Assembly (NCBI GenBank): GCA_933228675.1
Contig: OW121743.1
Coordinates: 62,255,118 to 62,319,117 of the forward strand
DNA: 64,000 nt
Source: Stomorhina lunata
Lineage: Eukaryota; Arthropoda; Insecta; Diptera; Rhiniidae
Direction of reading: 5' to 3'
Shown here: in pieces, positions 38,601 through 48,743 of the stretch
Numbering within the stretch: the first letter of the stretch is position 1
Layout: every line of letters begins with the position of its first letter
The notes under the pieces: model-generated
Told to the model about the DNA's origin: nothing
Database searches by the model: none
Seen by the model: only the letters and a program-made list of their open reading frames with translations
Position numbers and translations under genes: made by a program

Positions 38601-38865
38601 TGTATAAAAAAAAATATTTTTGTATAAAAAAAAATATTTTTCTATAGAAAAAAAAAAATATTTTTCTATAGAAAAAAAAATATTTTTCTATAGAAAAAAA
38701 AATATATTTTTTTATAGAAAAAATATATTCTTCTTTAGAAAAAAAAATATTTTTCTTTAGAAAAAAAATATTTTTCTATAGAGAAAAAAAAAAATTTTTC
38801 TATAGAAAAAAAATATTTCTCTGTAGAAAAAAATTATCTTCTATAGAAAAATTTTTGAGAAAAAT
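32640..38865 (+). repeat. Largest S1 satellite array (GTTAAAAATA variant), ~200 copies of 31 bp
   Basis: About 6.2 kb of 31 bp monomers, each TTTTTCTATAGAAAAA (16 bp, perfect palindrome) plus TTTTTGTTAAAAATA. Copies are very similar. Rare variants show higher-order structure: 'gttacaacaatttttc' at 32919 recurs at 34250 (offset 1331), and 'ttgttattaaaaat' and 'ttagttaaaaat' recur with the same offset. A GTTAAAATATTT monomer at 36511 recurs at 37719, and clusters of 'acttttctttag' monomers appear near 36150, 36890 and 38120. From 38535 monomers shrink to about 20 bp (TTTTTCTATAG plus A-run). It ends about 100 bp before a splice acceptor candidate. Confidence 0.97.
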
Positions 38866-38965
38866 AAATTTATATTACAAATTATGATAATAAGTTTTAA
38901 ATCAAAAACACATTAAAGGGAAAACAAAAATGGTAAAGGATTTCCACTCTAAAAAATTTTTAGAA

Positions 38966-38995
38966 CTAATTTTATATTCTCTATTTCTTTTCTAG
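38966..38995 (+). promoter_or_regulatory. Candidate 3' splice site (branch point, pyrimidine tract, AG)
   Basis: CTAAT at 38966-38970 matches the fly branch-point consensus. It is followed by a pyrimidine-rich tract and TTTCTAG ending at 38995, with the branch A 26 bases from the AG. That is a textbook short-range insect acceptor. It would start an exon at 38996 that contains the start codon at 39919. Alternatively the match is chance and transcription starts further right. Confidence 0.45.
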
Positions 38996-39918
38996 GCTTA
39001 AATTAAAACGAAAAAATGTCACGAAATAACTAACGAAATGTATAAGTATTAATTATATAAAATAATTAATAGACAAAACTATACATTTATAAGAGAAAAA
39101 TTAAACATTTAATTACTTTAAGAGGAAGTTACCGAAAAGTAAACATTATAACCAAGAATTATTAATTAATTATTAGGCATTTTTTGTGCTTAAATGGCAC
39201 AAAAATGCAGCTTAATCGATGTTTGTTTAAATACAAAGGATCGGCCTGGCCATAAATAAAGAACAAATAAATAATATCAATTTTTTTTTACATAAAAAGT
39301 AAAAAAAACTCAACTGGTCTTCATTGTCAATAAAAAAAACCTAATGAAAAAAATGAGGAAAATTATATACACAAGAAATTATTGTTAACCGCAAATGAAA
39401 ATCGGTTTAATTTAACGAAACCAGAAAACAGACAGACAGACAAACAGAGATACATATATAAGAGACAAATGCAGGACAGACAGACACAAAAAATATTGTT
39501 AAACAAAAAAATTTTACAAGTATTTACTTTTCAACAAAAAGCATTTAAATTGAAATATAATAAAAGTAAAAAAACAAAAAACATAATCAATCGCACGTTT
39601 GTTTTTTCAACCAGCAAGCGAATGTCAGTGCCACAAAAAGTTGCTTGCAGCCACAATAAATGCAACAAAAAACGCATCTCTGTCTCTTTCAATTAAATGA
39701 AAAACATTTTACAAATCACCTCAAACATTTTAAAAACTATAGTCATTTAAATTTAATAATAACAACAAGAAATTACAGCAAATAATACAAAAACAAAATA
39801 AAAAAATTAAATAAAAAATAATTAAATTAAAAAAGAATTTATTATAAATAATACAAACAAAAAAAAACTTACACATATAAAGACTCTACCGAGCCATATA
39901 CACACACACACGCTCAAA
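38996..39918 (+). other. Probable 5' UTR upstream of the coding exon
   Basis: A-rich and CAA-rich, with stops in all frames and several short upstream ATG frames, as fly leaders often are. An in-frame stop at 39823 with no later in-frame ATG fixes 39919 as the first usable start. If the acceptor at 38995 is not used, a promoter could lie inside: TATATAAG at 39455-39462 resembles a TATA box, but no good initiator sits about 30 bases downstream, and the TCAGTG at 39625 has no TATA or DPE at the right spacing. A 104-codon frame at 39382-39696 is Lys/Gln/Asn-rich and reads as leader rather than protein. Confidence 0.35.
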
Positions 39919-40064
39919 ATGACTATGAAATCAATGAAATACTCCGATTGTGATACAATTATGGATGGCTATAATCCAGTACCACCTCCATTACCACGTC
40001 GCGTACCGCCCGTACGTAATATCTATGCAGAGCCATTTGCCCATGAACCCAATCATTCCAGCAG
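39919..40064 (+). CDS. First coding exon of an unrecognised large gene (proline-rich N-terminus)
   Basis: 48 complete codons plus two bases, ending at a strong donor (CAG|GTAAAT; the intron starts at 40065). The start ATG has an insect-type context (tcaaaATG). Other in-frame Met codons occur at residues 3, 6 and 15. There is no signal peptide or membrane segment. Residues 1-19 are mixed and polar; residues 20-32 are [13 protein letters not shown], whose P23-x-x-P26-x-R28 matches a class II SH3-ligand pattern; residues 33-48 include a Tyr in NIYAEPF. Base and codon use is much more balanced than in the surrounding DNA, with several synonymous codons for Pro and Arg. An N-terminal cytoplasmic tail or an adaptor/scaffold-like segment is plausible, but this is inference and I do not recognise the protein. 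The next exon must start in phase 2 and is not evident in the remaining 24 kb, so the intron is long. Confidence 0.6.
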
Positions 40065-40419
40065 GTAAATACTTTTTATAAACAAATTTACATTTAAAAT
40101 ATACAAACCGACATTTTTCAAATGATTTTTATAAATTTTTATTAATTTTTTAATATAAATAAATTTAAATGTTCAAAAAAAAACGACATATTTCAGGATT
40201 TAAACAACAACATCAGGATAATATTTTAAATATTTAATTTGTTAAATAAATAAATATAAATGATAGTTTGATCCGAAACAGTTTTTCTTAATAAGTTTAT
40301 TAGTAAAAATGTTATTTTTGTATTCAAAAATAAGATAAAATCTTTAATCAATCACAAAAATTTACATTATTGAAAATATTGAAAAAAGAGCTTTTGAGAT
40401 ATTCCCAAAAAACTGTTTT
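40065..40419 (+). other. Start of the long intron, no repeats
   Basis: Begins GTAAATACTTTT after the exon. A+T-rich intronic sequence with no second exon. Confidence 0.5.
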
Positions 40420-42900
40420 CCGTAGGTCGTGGAACTTTAGTACCTCCAACTCTCACATTTGCAGAGCAATTTTTAAATTTTAAATAGTTTTGGAAAGTTA
40501 AGACATCAAGCTTTTGCAAGCTGTATAAAGGGCTTATATTCTAATAAATTAGATAAGTTTTTGTCAAAAGTTTTTTATAATGAAGTTTATAAGTTAAAGT
40601 CTTTAAAAGAAAATTTAGATTTTAAAAGTTTAAGCTTAAAAAGCTTAAATACTATGGACACTAAATTAAAAATGTTATATGTTTTCTAACCTTAAAAAAG
40701 AAAGCTTTTTATAAATATCAAGAGCTTTCAGCATTATATCTATTACGTTCTACAATCTAATTAGAACTTATGTTCAGAAATGACATTATAAATGTAGCCA
40801 TGCAAATTCATCAAATACTTTTTGAAGTACCAGCTTTTGAAGAAATCTTTTCTAATAAATTACTCTTAGAAAAGCAAGTTTACTAAACTTTCTTTTAAAA
40901 ATATGTTTTGTAAGGTATATTTTTTCAAAGCAAAAGCTTTTAAGCGGAAATCTAAAAAGCAAACTTAAAAAGTTTTGTGGAAAGATTTGTAAAAGTCTTT
41001 AAAGGCAATTTTAGATTCTAAAAGCTTTAATAGATGAATAATTAATAATTAAAAATTGTATAGGTTATTAAAGAAAAATAAGGAGAGCTTTTGATAAAAT
41101 ATAAAGAGCTTTTAGGAATATGCATATTATTATCTGCTTTTTAAGAAGCCAGCCTTAAAAGAATTCTTTTCATTTAAAAAAAGGTTCTGTAAAATAAGGT
41201 CTTTATGGATTAATGCTTTTAAGCTAGTATCTCAAAAGTAAACTTAAACAATTTTGCGGAAAGATTTTTAATATCTAAATATAATAAGCTTTTGAAAAAA
41301 GAGCTTTCTATAAAACAAAATTATCAACAAAAGTCTTTAAAGCAATTTTAGATTTTAAAAGCTTTCATTTCAATGGATACCTTATTAAAATTGTATTGGG
41401 TTTTTAAAGCTTAGAAAAGGGGGCTTTTAAGGAAATATCAAGAGCTTTTAAAAAAATTACTCTAAGAAAATGTATCTTTAGAAACTCTTTTTTAAAACAG
41501 AGCTTCTTTTAAGTAAGTTTAAGTAAGTACGGATCTAAAAAGTAAACTTTAAGCTTTTGTGTAAAGATTACTAAAATCTTGAAATAATATTAAAGTCTTT
41601 AAAAGGAGATCAATAATAATATATAAAGGACTATATAAAGGACTTTGAGCGAAAGATGCGTCGACAAGCAGACAACCAAACTGAGTTTAGTTGAGAACCG
41701 CAAAAGGGGCTAACTTTGTTAAGTGATCTTTAAAAACTTTTAATAAGAGTTTCTGTAAAGAAATTGTTTAAAGGGGAAAAGCTTAGACGCACGGATATAA
41801 AAACACTTTTGAAAAAAGATTTTTAAAATATCAAGCAAAATATGTTTTAGAAAATCTTAATTTGCTGTAGAACAATTAATAATAGCTTTAAGCTTAAAAC
41901 AAATAAACAGTTTTTTAAACAGCTTTTCTCTGATATGTATTAAAGATCAATAAAAGTCCTAGAACAAGTAAGTGTTCGTACAAAAAGCTTTTGAAAATAA
42001 AACTCTTTGAAATGTAGTTTAAAAATGTGTATTTTATAAGTTCAAGAAAATATGAAAAAATAAAGGTTTACCAAAACAAAAGCTTTTCTACAAATTTACA
42101 AAAAGTTTTAAGAAATAACTAAACATTAGCTAAGACTTTAAGCTTCTTTCCAAAAATAATTTTTAATAAAAGCTCTAAACAATAAGAATATTTTTCAATA
42201 ATATTTTTATTTTTGTTTCTTAAAAACACTAAAAACTTCTAGAAAAGCTTTAAACGATTTTTTTGTTAAAAGCTTGGATAAGCTTTTGAAAAATGATATT
42301 TACTTAAAAAAAAACACTTTTTACAAACAATATAATATTAATTTACTTGCTATAAATTGTTATAGATAATTTCTGAAAAAAGCTCTTATTTACTGAACTT
42401 AAGGAGTATATCGACTGTTAGAAATAAAGCTTTTAAGAACTTAGTGGAGAATCAAAGAAAAAAAAAGAATCAGGCATAGAAGTATATTTTTAAATAAAGG
42501 TTCGTAAGCTTTTCAAAAAATTATTTTTAAATGGAATAATTTAAAAGCTTTATATATAATAAAGCATTTAAAAAAGCTTTTAAGAAAAGACTTTTCAAAG
42601 CTAAATAAAGTAAATAAACAAAAAAAACTAAGAAACAGGAAATCTGAGGCGTCGAAAGTTATATATTAATTATAACAACAATCTTTTGGACAAAGAAAAG
42701 CTTTTGCAAAACATAAAGAAACGAAAAAGAATAAAGACATTTGTTAAAGCAAGTAAAAAAATATTTGATTTTGAAAGGTTCTGGCTCCAATTTTTAATAT
42801 TTTTTTAAAAAAGCTCTTAAAAGTGTTTTTTAATTTAAAAAAAGAGTGCAGAAGTTATATCTTTAGCTCCATGATGATGATGATTGAGGAATTTTTGGAA
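40420..42900 (+). repeat. Decayed long-period repeat, AAAAGCTTTT-rich
   Basis: AAGCTTTT occurs very often. A unit with 'aaaagtctttaaaggcaatt', 'ttagattttaaaagcttt', 'aaatatcaagagctttt' and 'aaagtaaactta', 'tttgtggaaagattt' can be followed through three copies (about 40567, 41000 and 41330), with a partial further one near 41540. Spacing is about 330-430 bp. Beyond 41900 only scattered motifs remain. It is non-coding, old, and similar in style to 13260-16700. Confidence 0.55.
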
Positions 42901-43887
42901 GTTAAATAGTTTCATTATTTTCTAGTAAAAATCTAGGATTTTATCTAATTAGCTTTTTGAAAACTTCTAGAAAAGTGTTTTAAAAAAAAACATTTATCAG
43001 TATTAGCCATAAAGCAAAACCTAAATAAAAAGGAAATACTTTTGAACATGAATCACACAGAAAGTCCCTTCATTGTAAGTTCATACAAAAATAATGTTGA
43101 CATTTTGCAGCTTTTCCACAATTTTTTAAAATTTATTTATTTATATAGGCAAAATGTTTTAAACATTTCAACAAAACTGTTAAATGATAAATATCTTAAA
43201 ATAAATAAAAATATTTAAACAAAACTAAAACTAACTAAAACTCGTAAGAAAACTAAAATTTATTTATGCATGTTTCTTTCGTTTTTTGTTTTTAAGACAA
43301 TCAACTTGCAACATGCAGCAAGAATATAAACAAAAACTAATTGAAATTTATGCTAAACATTGGTTAACCAAATAAAACAACAACTATAACAATAACAAAC
43401 TAAAGAACACAAAAAAAACAACATGCAACATTTGGCATGAACGCGATACGACCTATGTAAAACTTCCCTTGTTCGTTTTTCTTTCCCTCGCACTCATGCC
43501 ACAAGACATTGACACAAAATGTCAACACACAAAGGAAGTCGACACATGCATTTTCCCTGAATTATTTAAAGTTGAAACGGTAAAGCCTGCGTTTTTGTTG
43601 AAATAAATACAAAAATTTCGGAAAAAAAAACCTCGAGTATAGCACGCGGAAGCCATAAAACAATTGCACGTTTAAGAACTTAAAAAATAACACAAATAAA
43701 ACAAAACTTTTAAATTTTATTTTAACTTTTAATCGAACTGTAAAACTGTAAGTTAAAAGCGAAAAAAGCTGCTTTTTATTATCCCTTTTTTCTTCTACCG
43801 TTTGTTGGTGGTAAATTTGTTTAAAAGGAAACTTTTATTTGCAATAATTTTCAAAATAAATGCAATAAGTTTTATTTTATTGTCGCA
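42901..43887. other. Gene-free intronic stretch
   Basis: 43430-43570 is the least biased part ('ggcatgaacgcgatacgacc', 'ttccctcgcactcatgcc'), with no open frame between splice sites. It is a possible regulatory element but unproven. Otherwise A-rich. Confidence 0.4.
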
Positions 43888-43895
43888 CAGTGGGT
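43887..43895 (+). repeat. ACAGTGGGT edge motif, left
   Basis: ACAGTGGGT stands about 40 bp before the S2 array. Its reverse complement stands about 30 bp beyond the far end of the same repeat block (47249-47257). CAGTG-type ends are typical of hAT-like and related DNA elements. No 8 bp target duplication is visible (TTGTCGC-A versus TATTTGTT). Confidence 0.35.
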
Positions 43896-43934
43896 GCAGA
43901 AATATAAACAACATAACTTATGGATTTTCTGTAA

Positions 43935-45950
43935 GAAAATGTTCAAAAAATTACTATTTTTATAGGAAATTTTTCAAAAATTTTATATTTTTATATAAAA
44001 TTTTTCAAGAATTTTCTATTTTTATAGAAAATTTTTCAAAAATTTTATTATTTTTATAGGAAATTTTTCAAAATTTTCTATTTTTATAGGAAATTTTTCA
44101 AAAATTTTCTATTTTTATAGGAAATTTTTCAAAAATTTTCTAATTTTATAGGAAATTTTTCAAAAATTTTTTAATTTTATAGGAAATTTTTCAAAAATTT
44201 TCTATTTTTATAGGAAATTTTTAAAAAGTTTTCTATTTTATAGGAAATTTTTCAAAAATTTTATATTTTTATAGGAAATTTTTCAAAAATTTTCTATTTT
44301 TATAGGAAATTTTTCAAATATTTTTTATTTTTATAGGAAATTTTTAAAAAGTTTTCTATTTTATAGGAAATTTTTACAAAAATTCGCTATTTTTATATGA
44401 AATTTTTCAAAAATTTTCTATTTTTATAGAAAAACTTTCAAAAATTTTTTATTTTTATAGGAAATTTTTCAAAAATTTCCTATTGTTATAGAAAATTTTT
44501 GAAAAATTTTCTATTTTTATAGGAAATTTTTCAAAAATTTTCTATTTTTATAGGAAATTTTTCAAAAATTTTCTATTTTTATAGGAAATTTTTCAAAAAT
44601 TTTCTATTTTTATAGGAAATTTTTCAAAAATTTTCTATTTTTATAGGAAATTTTTCAAAAATTTTCTATTTTTATAGGAAATTTTTCAAAAATTTTCTAT
44701 TTTTAGAGGAAATTTTTCAAAAATTTTCTAATTTTATAGAAAAATTTTCAAAAATTTTCTATTTTTATAGGAAATTTTTAAAAAGTTTTCTATTTTTTAG
44801 GAAATTTTTCAAAAATTTTATATTTTTATAGGAAATTTTTCAAAAATTTTCTATTTTTATAGGAAATTTTTCAAATATTTTTCATTTTTATAGGAAATTT
44901 TTAAAAAGTTTTCTATTTTATAGGAAATTTTTACAAAAATTCGCTATTTTTATATGAAATTTTTCAAAAATTTTCTATTTTTATAGGAAATTTTTAAAAA
45001 GTTTTCTATTTTATAGGAAATTTTTACAAAAATTCGCTATTTTTATATGAAATTTTTCAAAAATTTTCTATTTTTATAGGAAAACTTTCAAAAATTTTTT
45101 ATTTTTATAGGAAATTTTTCAAAAATTTCCTATTGTTATAGAAAATTTTTGAAAAATTTTCTATTTTTATAGGAAATTTTTCAAAAATTTTCTATTTTTA
45201 TAGGAAATTTTTCAAAAATTTTCTATTTTTATAGGAAATTTTTCAAAAATTTTCTATTTTTATAGGAAATTTTTCAAAAATTTTCTATTTTTATAGGAAA
45301 TTTTTCAAAAATTTTCTATTTTTAGAGGAAATTTTTCAAAAATTTTCTAATTTTATAGAAAATTTTTCAAAAATTTTCTATTTTTATAGGAAATTTTTAA
45401 AAAGTTTTCTATTTTTTAGGAAATTTTTCAAAAATTTTATATTTTTATAGGAAATTTTTCAAAAATTTTCTATTTTTATAGGAAATTTTTCAAATATTTT
45501 TCATTTTTATAGGAAATTTTTAAAAAGTTTTCTATTTTATAGGAAATTTTTACAAAAATTCGCTATTTTTATATGAAATTTTTCAAAAATTTTCTATTTT
45601 TATAGGAAATTTTTCAAAAATTTCCTATTGTTATAGAAAATTTTTGAAAAATTTTCTATTTTTATAGGAAATTTTTCAAAAATTTTCTATTTTTATAGGA
45701 AATTTTTCAAAAAATTTCTATTTTTATAGGAAATTTTTCAAAAATATTCTATTTTTATAGGAAATTTTTCAAAAATTTTCTATTTTTATAGGAAATTTTT
45801 CAAAAATTTTCTATTTTTATATGCAATTTTTCAAAAATTTTCTATTTTTATAGGAAATTTTTCTAAAATTTCCCACCTTTATAGGAAATTTTTCAAAAAC
45901 TTTTTAGTTTTATGGAAAATTTTTCAAAAAATTTTATATAGAAATTTTAT
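43935..45950 (-). repeat. S2 satellite array with 619 bp higher-order repeat
   Basis: 31 bp monomers of AGGAAATTTTTCAAAAATTT plus TCTATTTTTAT. Rare variants recur at a constant 619 bp offset: 'ttttagagga' (44701 and 45320), 'tattttttag' (44791 and 45410) and 'cgctatttttat' (44942 and 45561). 619 is 20 monomers minus one base. A 'ctattgttatag' monomer marks related positions near 44480, 45131 and 45627. Confidence 0.92.
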
Positions 45951-47220
45951 AGAGAAAAAATTTTCTTTTTAAAAATTCTTACAAATACTTACAAATGTTC
46001 TACAGAAAAATTTTTATTTGCAAAAAAATTTCTATAGAAAAATTTTCATTGCTAAGGAATTATCAGTAGACAAATTTTTATTTTTAAAAGATTTTCGATA
46101 GAGAAATTTTTATTTTTTTAAAAATTTCTATAGAAAAATTTTTAGTTCCACAAAATTTTCTGTAGAAAAATTTTTATTTTATAAAATTGTCTATAGTAAA
46201 AATGCTACATCTTAAGAATTTTCCATAAAAAAATTTTTTCTATTGAAAATTTTTCTATAGTAAATTTTTCTATAGTAAATGAAAACTTTTCTATAGATAT
46301 TATTTTAACAAACAAAAATTTTTCTTTGCAAAATTTTTAAGAAAATCAATTTCTGACAAATTTTAATTGTTAAAAGATTTTCGACAGACAAATTTTTATT
46401 TCTAAAAAAATTCTATAGAAAAATTTTTAGTTTAACAAAATTTTCTGTAGAAACAATTTTATTTTATAAAATTGTCTATAGTAAAATTGTTGCGTCTTAA
46501 GAATTTTTCATAAAATTTTTTTTCTATTGAAAATTTTTCTGTAGTAATTTATTTAGAAATGAAAACTTTTCTATAGAAATTCTTTTTACAAATAAAAAAT
46601 TTTCTTTGCAAAATTTTTAAGATTTGAGAAATTTTCTATATAAAATTTTTTAGATCTAAAAATTTTTCTATAGAAAATTTTTTCGATATAAAATTTTTTT
46701 TGGTAAAAAAAATGTTTTAGAACAGTTTTTTTCTACAGAAAATTTTTTAGATATCAAAATTTAGATATAAAATTTTTCTATAGAAATTTTTCTATATACA
46801 AAATTTTATATAGAAAATTTTTTCAAAATAAAAATTTTTCAATAGGAAACTTTTTAGATAGAAAAATTTGTATATTGCAATTTTTTTAGATATAAAAATT
46901 TAGAATACAAAATTATTTAAAAATAAAATGTTTCTATAGAAATTTTGAAGAAATAAAATTTTTTCTAAATAAAATTTTTAAGATCCAAAAATTTTGATAA
47001 AGAAAATTTTTGGATGTTAAAAATTAAATTTAAATCTAAAAATTTAGATCTAAAAATTTTTGTAAAGAGAATTTTTTAAATCTAAAAAATTTTCTTTAGA
47101 AAAGTTTTTAGATTTAAAAAAATTTTCTTTAGAAAAATTTTTAGATCAAAAAAATTTTCTTTAGAAAAATTTTTAGATCAAAAAAATTTTCTTTAGAAAA
47201 ATTTTCTTAGAAAAATTTTT
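45951..47220 (+). repeat. Decayed S1 satellite with ~280 bp duplication
   Basis: Heavily diverged CTATAG-type monomers. A segment from about 46070 to 46340 recurs at about 46375-46620. Matching landmarks are 'ataaaattgtctatagtaaa', 'cttaagaatttt', 'aaatgaaaacttttctatag' and 'tttctttgcaaaattttt' (offset 280-284). The last 200 bp are 'agatcaaaaaaattttcttt' units. Confidence 0.8.
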
Positions 47221-47248
47221 GGATCTAAAAATTTTCTACATTTTAGTT

Positions 47249-47257
47249 ACCCACTGT
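47249..47257 (-). repeat. ACAGTGGGT edge motif, right (inverted)
   Basis: ACCCACTGT is the reverse complement of the motif at 43887-43895. The pair brackets the S2 plus decayed S1 block. See the left copy for caveats. Confidence 0.35.
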
Positions 47258-48743
47258 ATTTGTTCTAAGTTGTTGCCGGCACGTTCTTATTGGTTAAAAT
47301 ACAATTTAGCCACAAGTAAAATTTATATAAACACAGATAATTTTAAAAATAGTTTGAGGTTTAAGGTATTGACATGGAATGTTAAGCCTTTGCTAAAACA
47401 AATACTTACCCCTAAGGTTCAAGGATTTCTAGGACTGAGAGCCAGGAATATAACGTAAATTAACATTTGAAAGAAAGGAATCTATAAATTTTTTTTAGAA
47501 ACAAAATCATAAATTTTCATTACTAACAAAAATTAGTTACGTTAATTAAAAGCAATTACCATAAGACTTCAAAAATTCCTTTGTCTCATTTTCAAATACA
47601 AATATTTATCCTTTTATGATTAAAACAAAGCATTCCTTTCCATCTCATTATATTTATTAACGAATGCAATCCTTTTTTCTTTTTTTGAAAACCCTCAAAA
47701 AATACATCTTTTAAATGCGAATACAATCACAAAAATGATGTTCGCACCTGGATGTAGGCAACGTATAAACAAATTGTTTAAAATGCATTTAACTTTTTAA
47801 GTGAAAACTGCAAGGGTTCGTTAACATATACACACACAGACAGAGGCACTCTTTCACTTTTACTCAATCCCTAAATAAAAAAATCAAAAAAAGGGTTAAA
47901 AATTAACGGTGTTATAGTAGTTTTTTGTGTTGTAACATACAACAACAAAATCTATATATGTATTTGTATAATCATGTTTAAACTAGGGGCACGTGTTTGT
48001 TGCTGATATTTTTTTTGTAATACCAAAATGTTTAAATTTTTAAACATAATCTCGAATGTTAACCAAAGAAAAGGGGCATTAATTTGTTGTTCCCTCTCAA
48101 CTAACAGCAACAAGGGCTGACTTCCCTTATAACAAAGAAACCAACTCATACAAAAAAAAAACGAAATCCCATAAAAATTATAAATTTTCTACATATACAA
48201 ACATTATATTTATTATAATGTTGTTTTTTTTTTTGTTTGTTCCTTTTTTTTTTGGGTAATGTTGGCAGGAGCAATAGCAGCAGCATTATTTTGTTGTAAA
48301 GGATAACGAGCTCAAAAAGCAATGCAGCAAATTAGCGTTGTATACAACATTTATTATGAGTGTTTTTTTGGTAAAGTTGGTTTTTGTTCTTCTTCTACAT
48401 TTAAGGGGTTTTTAAAGAAAATAACATAAATAAAATTTTGTTTATAAAGAATTATGAATAATATTAATATTTTACCAGCACAAAAATGTTTCAGTTTCAT
48501 TTAAAATTATAAAATTTTTTAAATGCATACATTTTACAAAGTAAAGGAAAGGTTCATAAATACTTACATATGTAAATATGCAAGTTTTTATTAAAAGGTC
48601 GTTTTGTTTGGGTAAAAAGTGGGCAGTATGTAGAAAGACAGACAGACATACATATAGACCTAAATTATATTGTAACATGTAATAATAGGGTTTTTGGTAT
48701 ATTTAACAACTTATGAAAATTACATGATTTGAGATCATTAAAA
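47258..48743. other. Gene-free stretch
   Basis: A 79-codon frame at 47219-47458 begins inside satellite at a TTG and is not credible. Remaining sequence is A+T-rich with a small CAG-like patch at 48270-48290 ('gcaatagcagcagcatt'). No gene is seen. Confidence 0.45.

Noticed and set aside
32640..38865. Centromere or telomere
   Set aside because: Higher-order satellite is suggestive, but the arrays are short, dispersed, of several families and close to a spliced exon. No telomeric repeat or telomere-specific retroelement is seen.
39455..39462. TATATAAG as a core promoter
   Set aside because: No initiator at the expected distance and such words are common in this A+T-rich DNA. Kept only as a remark under the 5' UTR entry.
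39382..39696. 104-codon frame just upstream of the coding exon
   Set aside because: Lys/Gln/Asn-rich composition expected from A-rich leader, no recognisable domain, and lies within the probable 5' UTR.
47219..47458. 79-codon frame beside the right ACAGTGGGT motif
   Set aside because: Starts inside satellite at TTG and has no coding signature.
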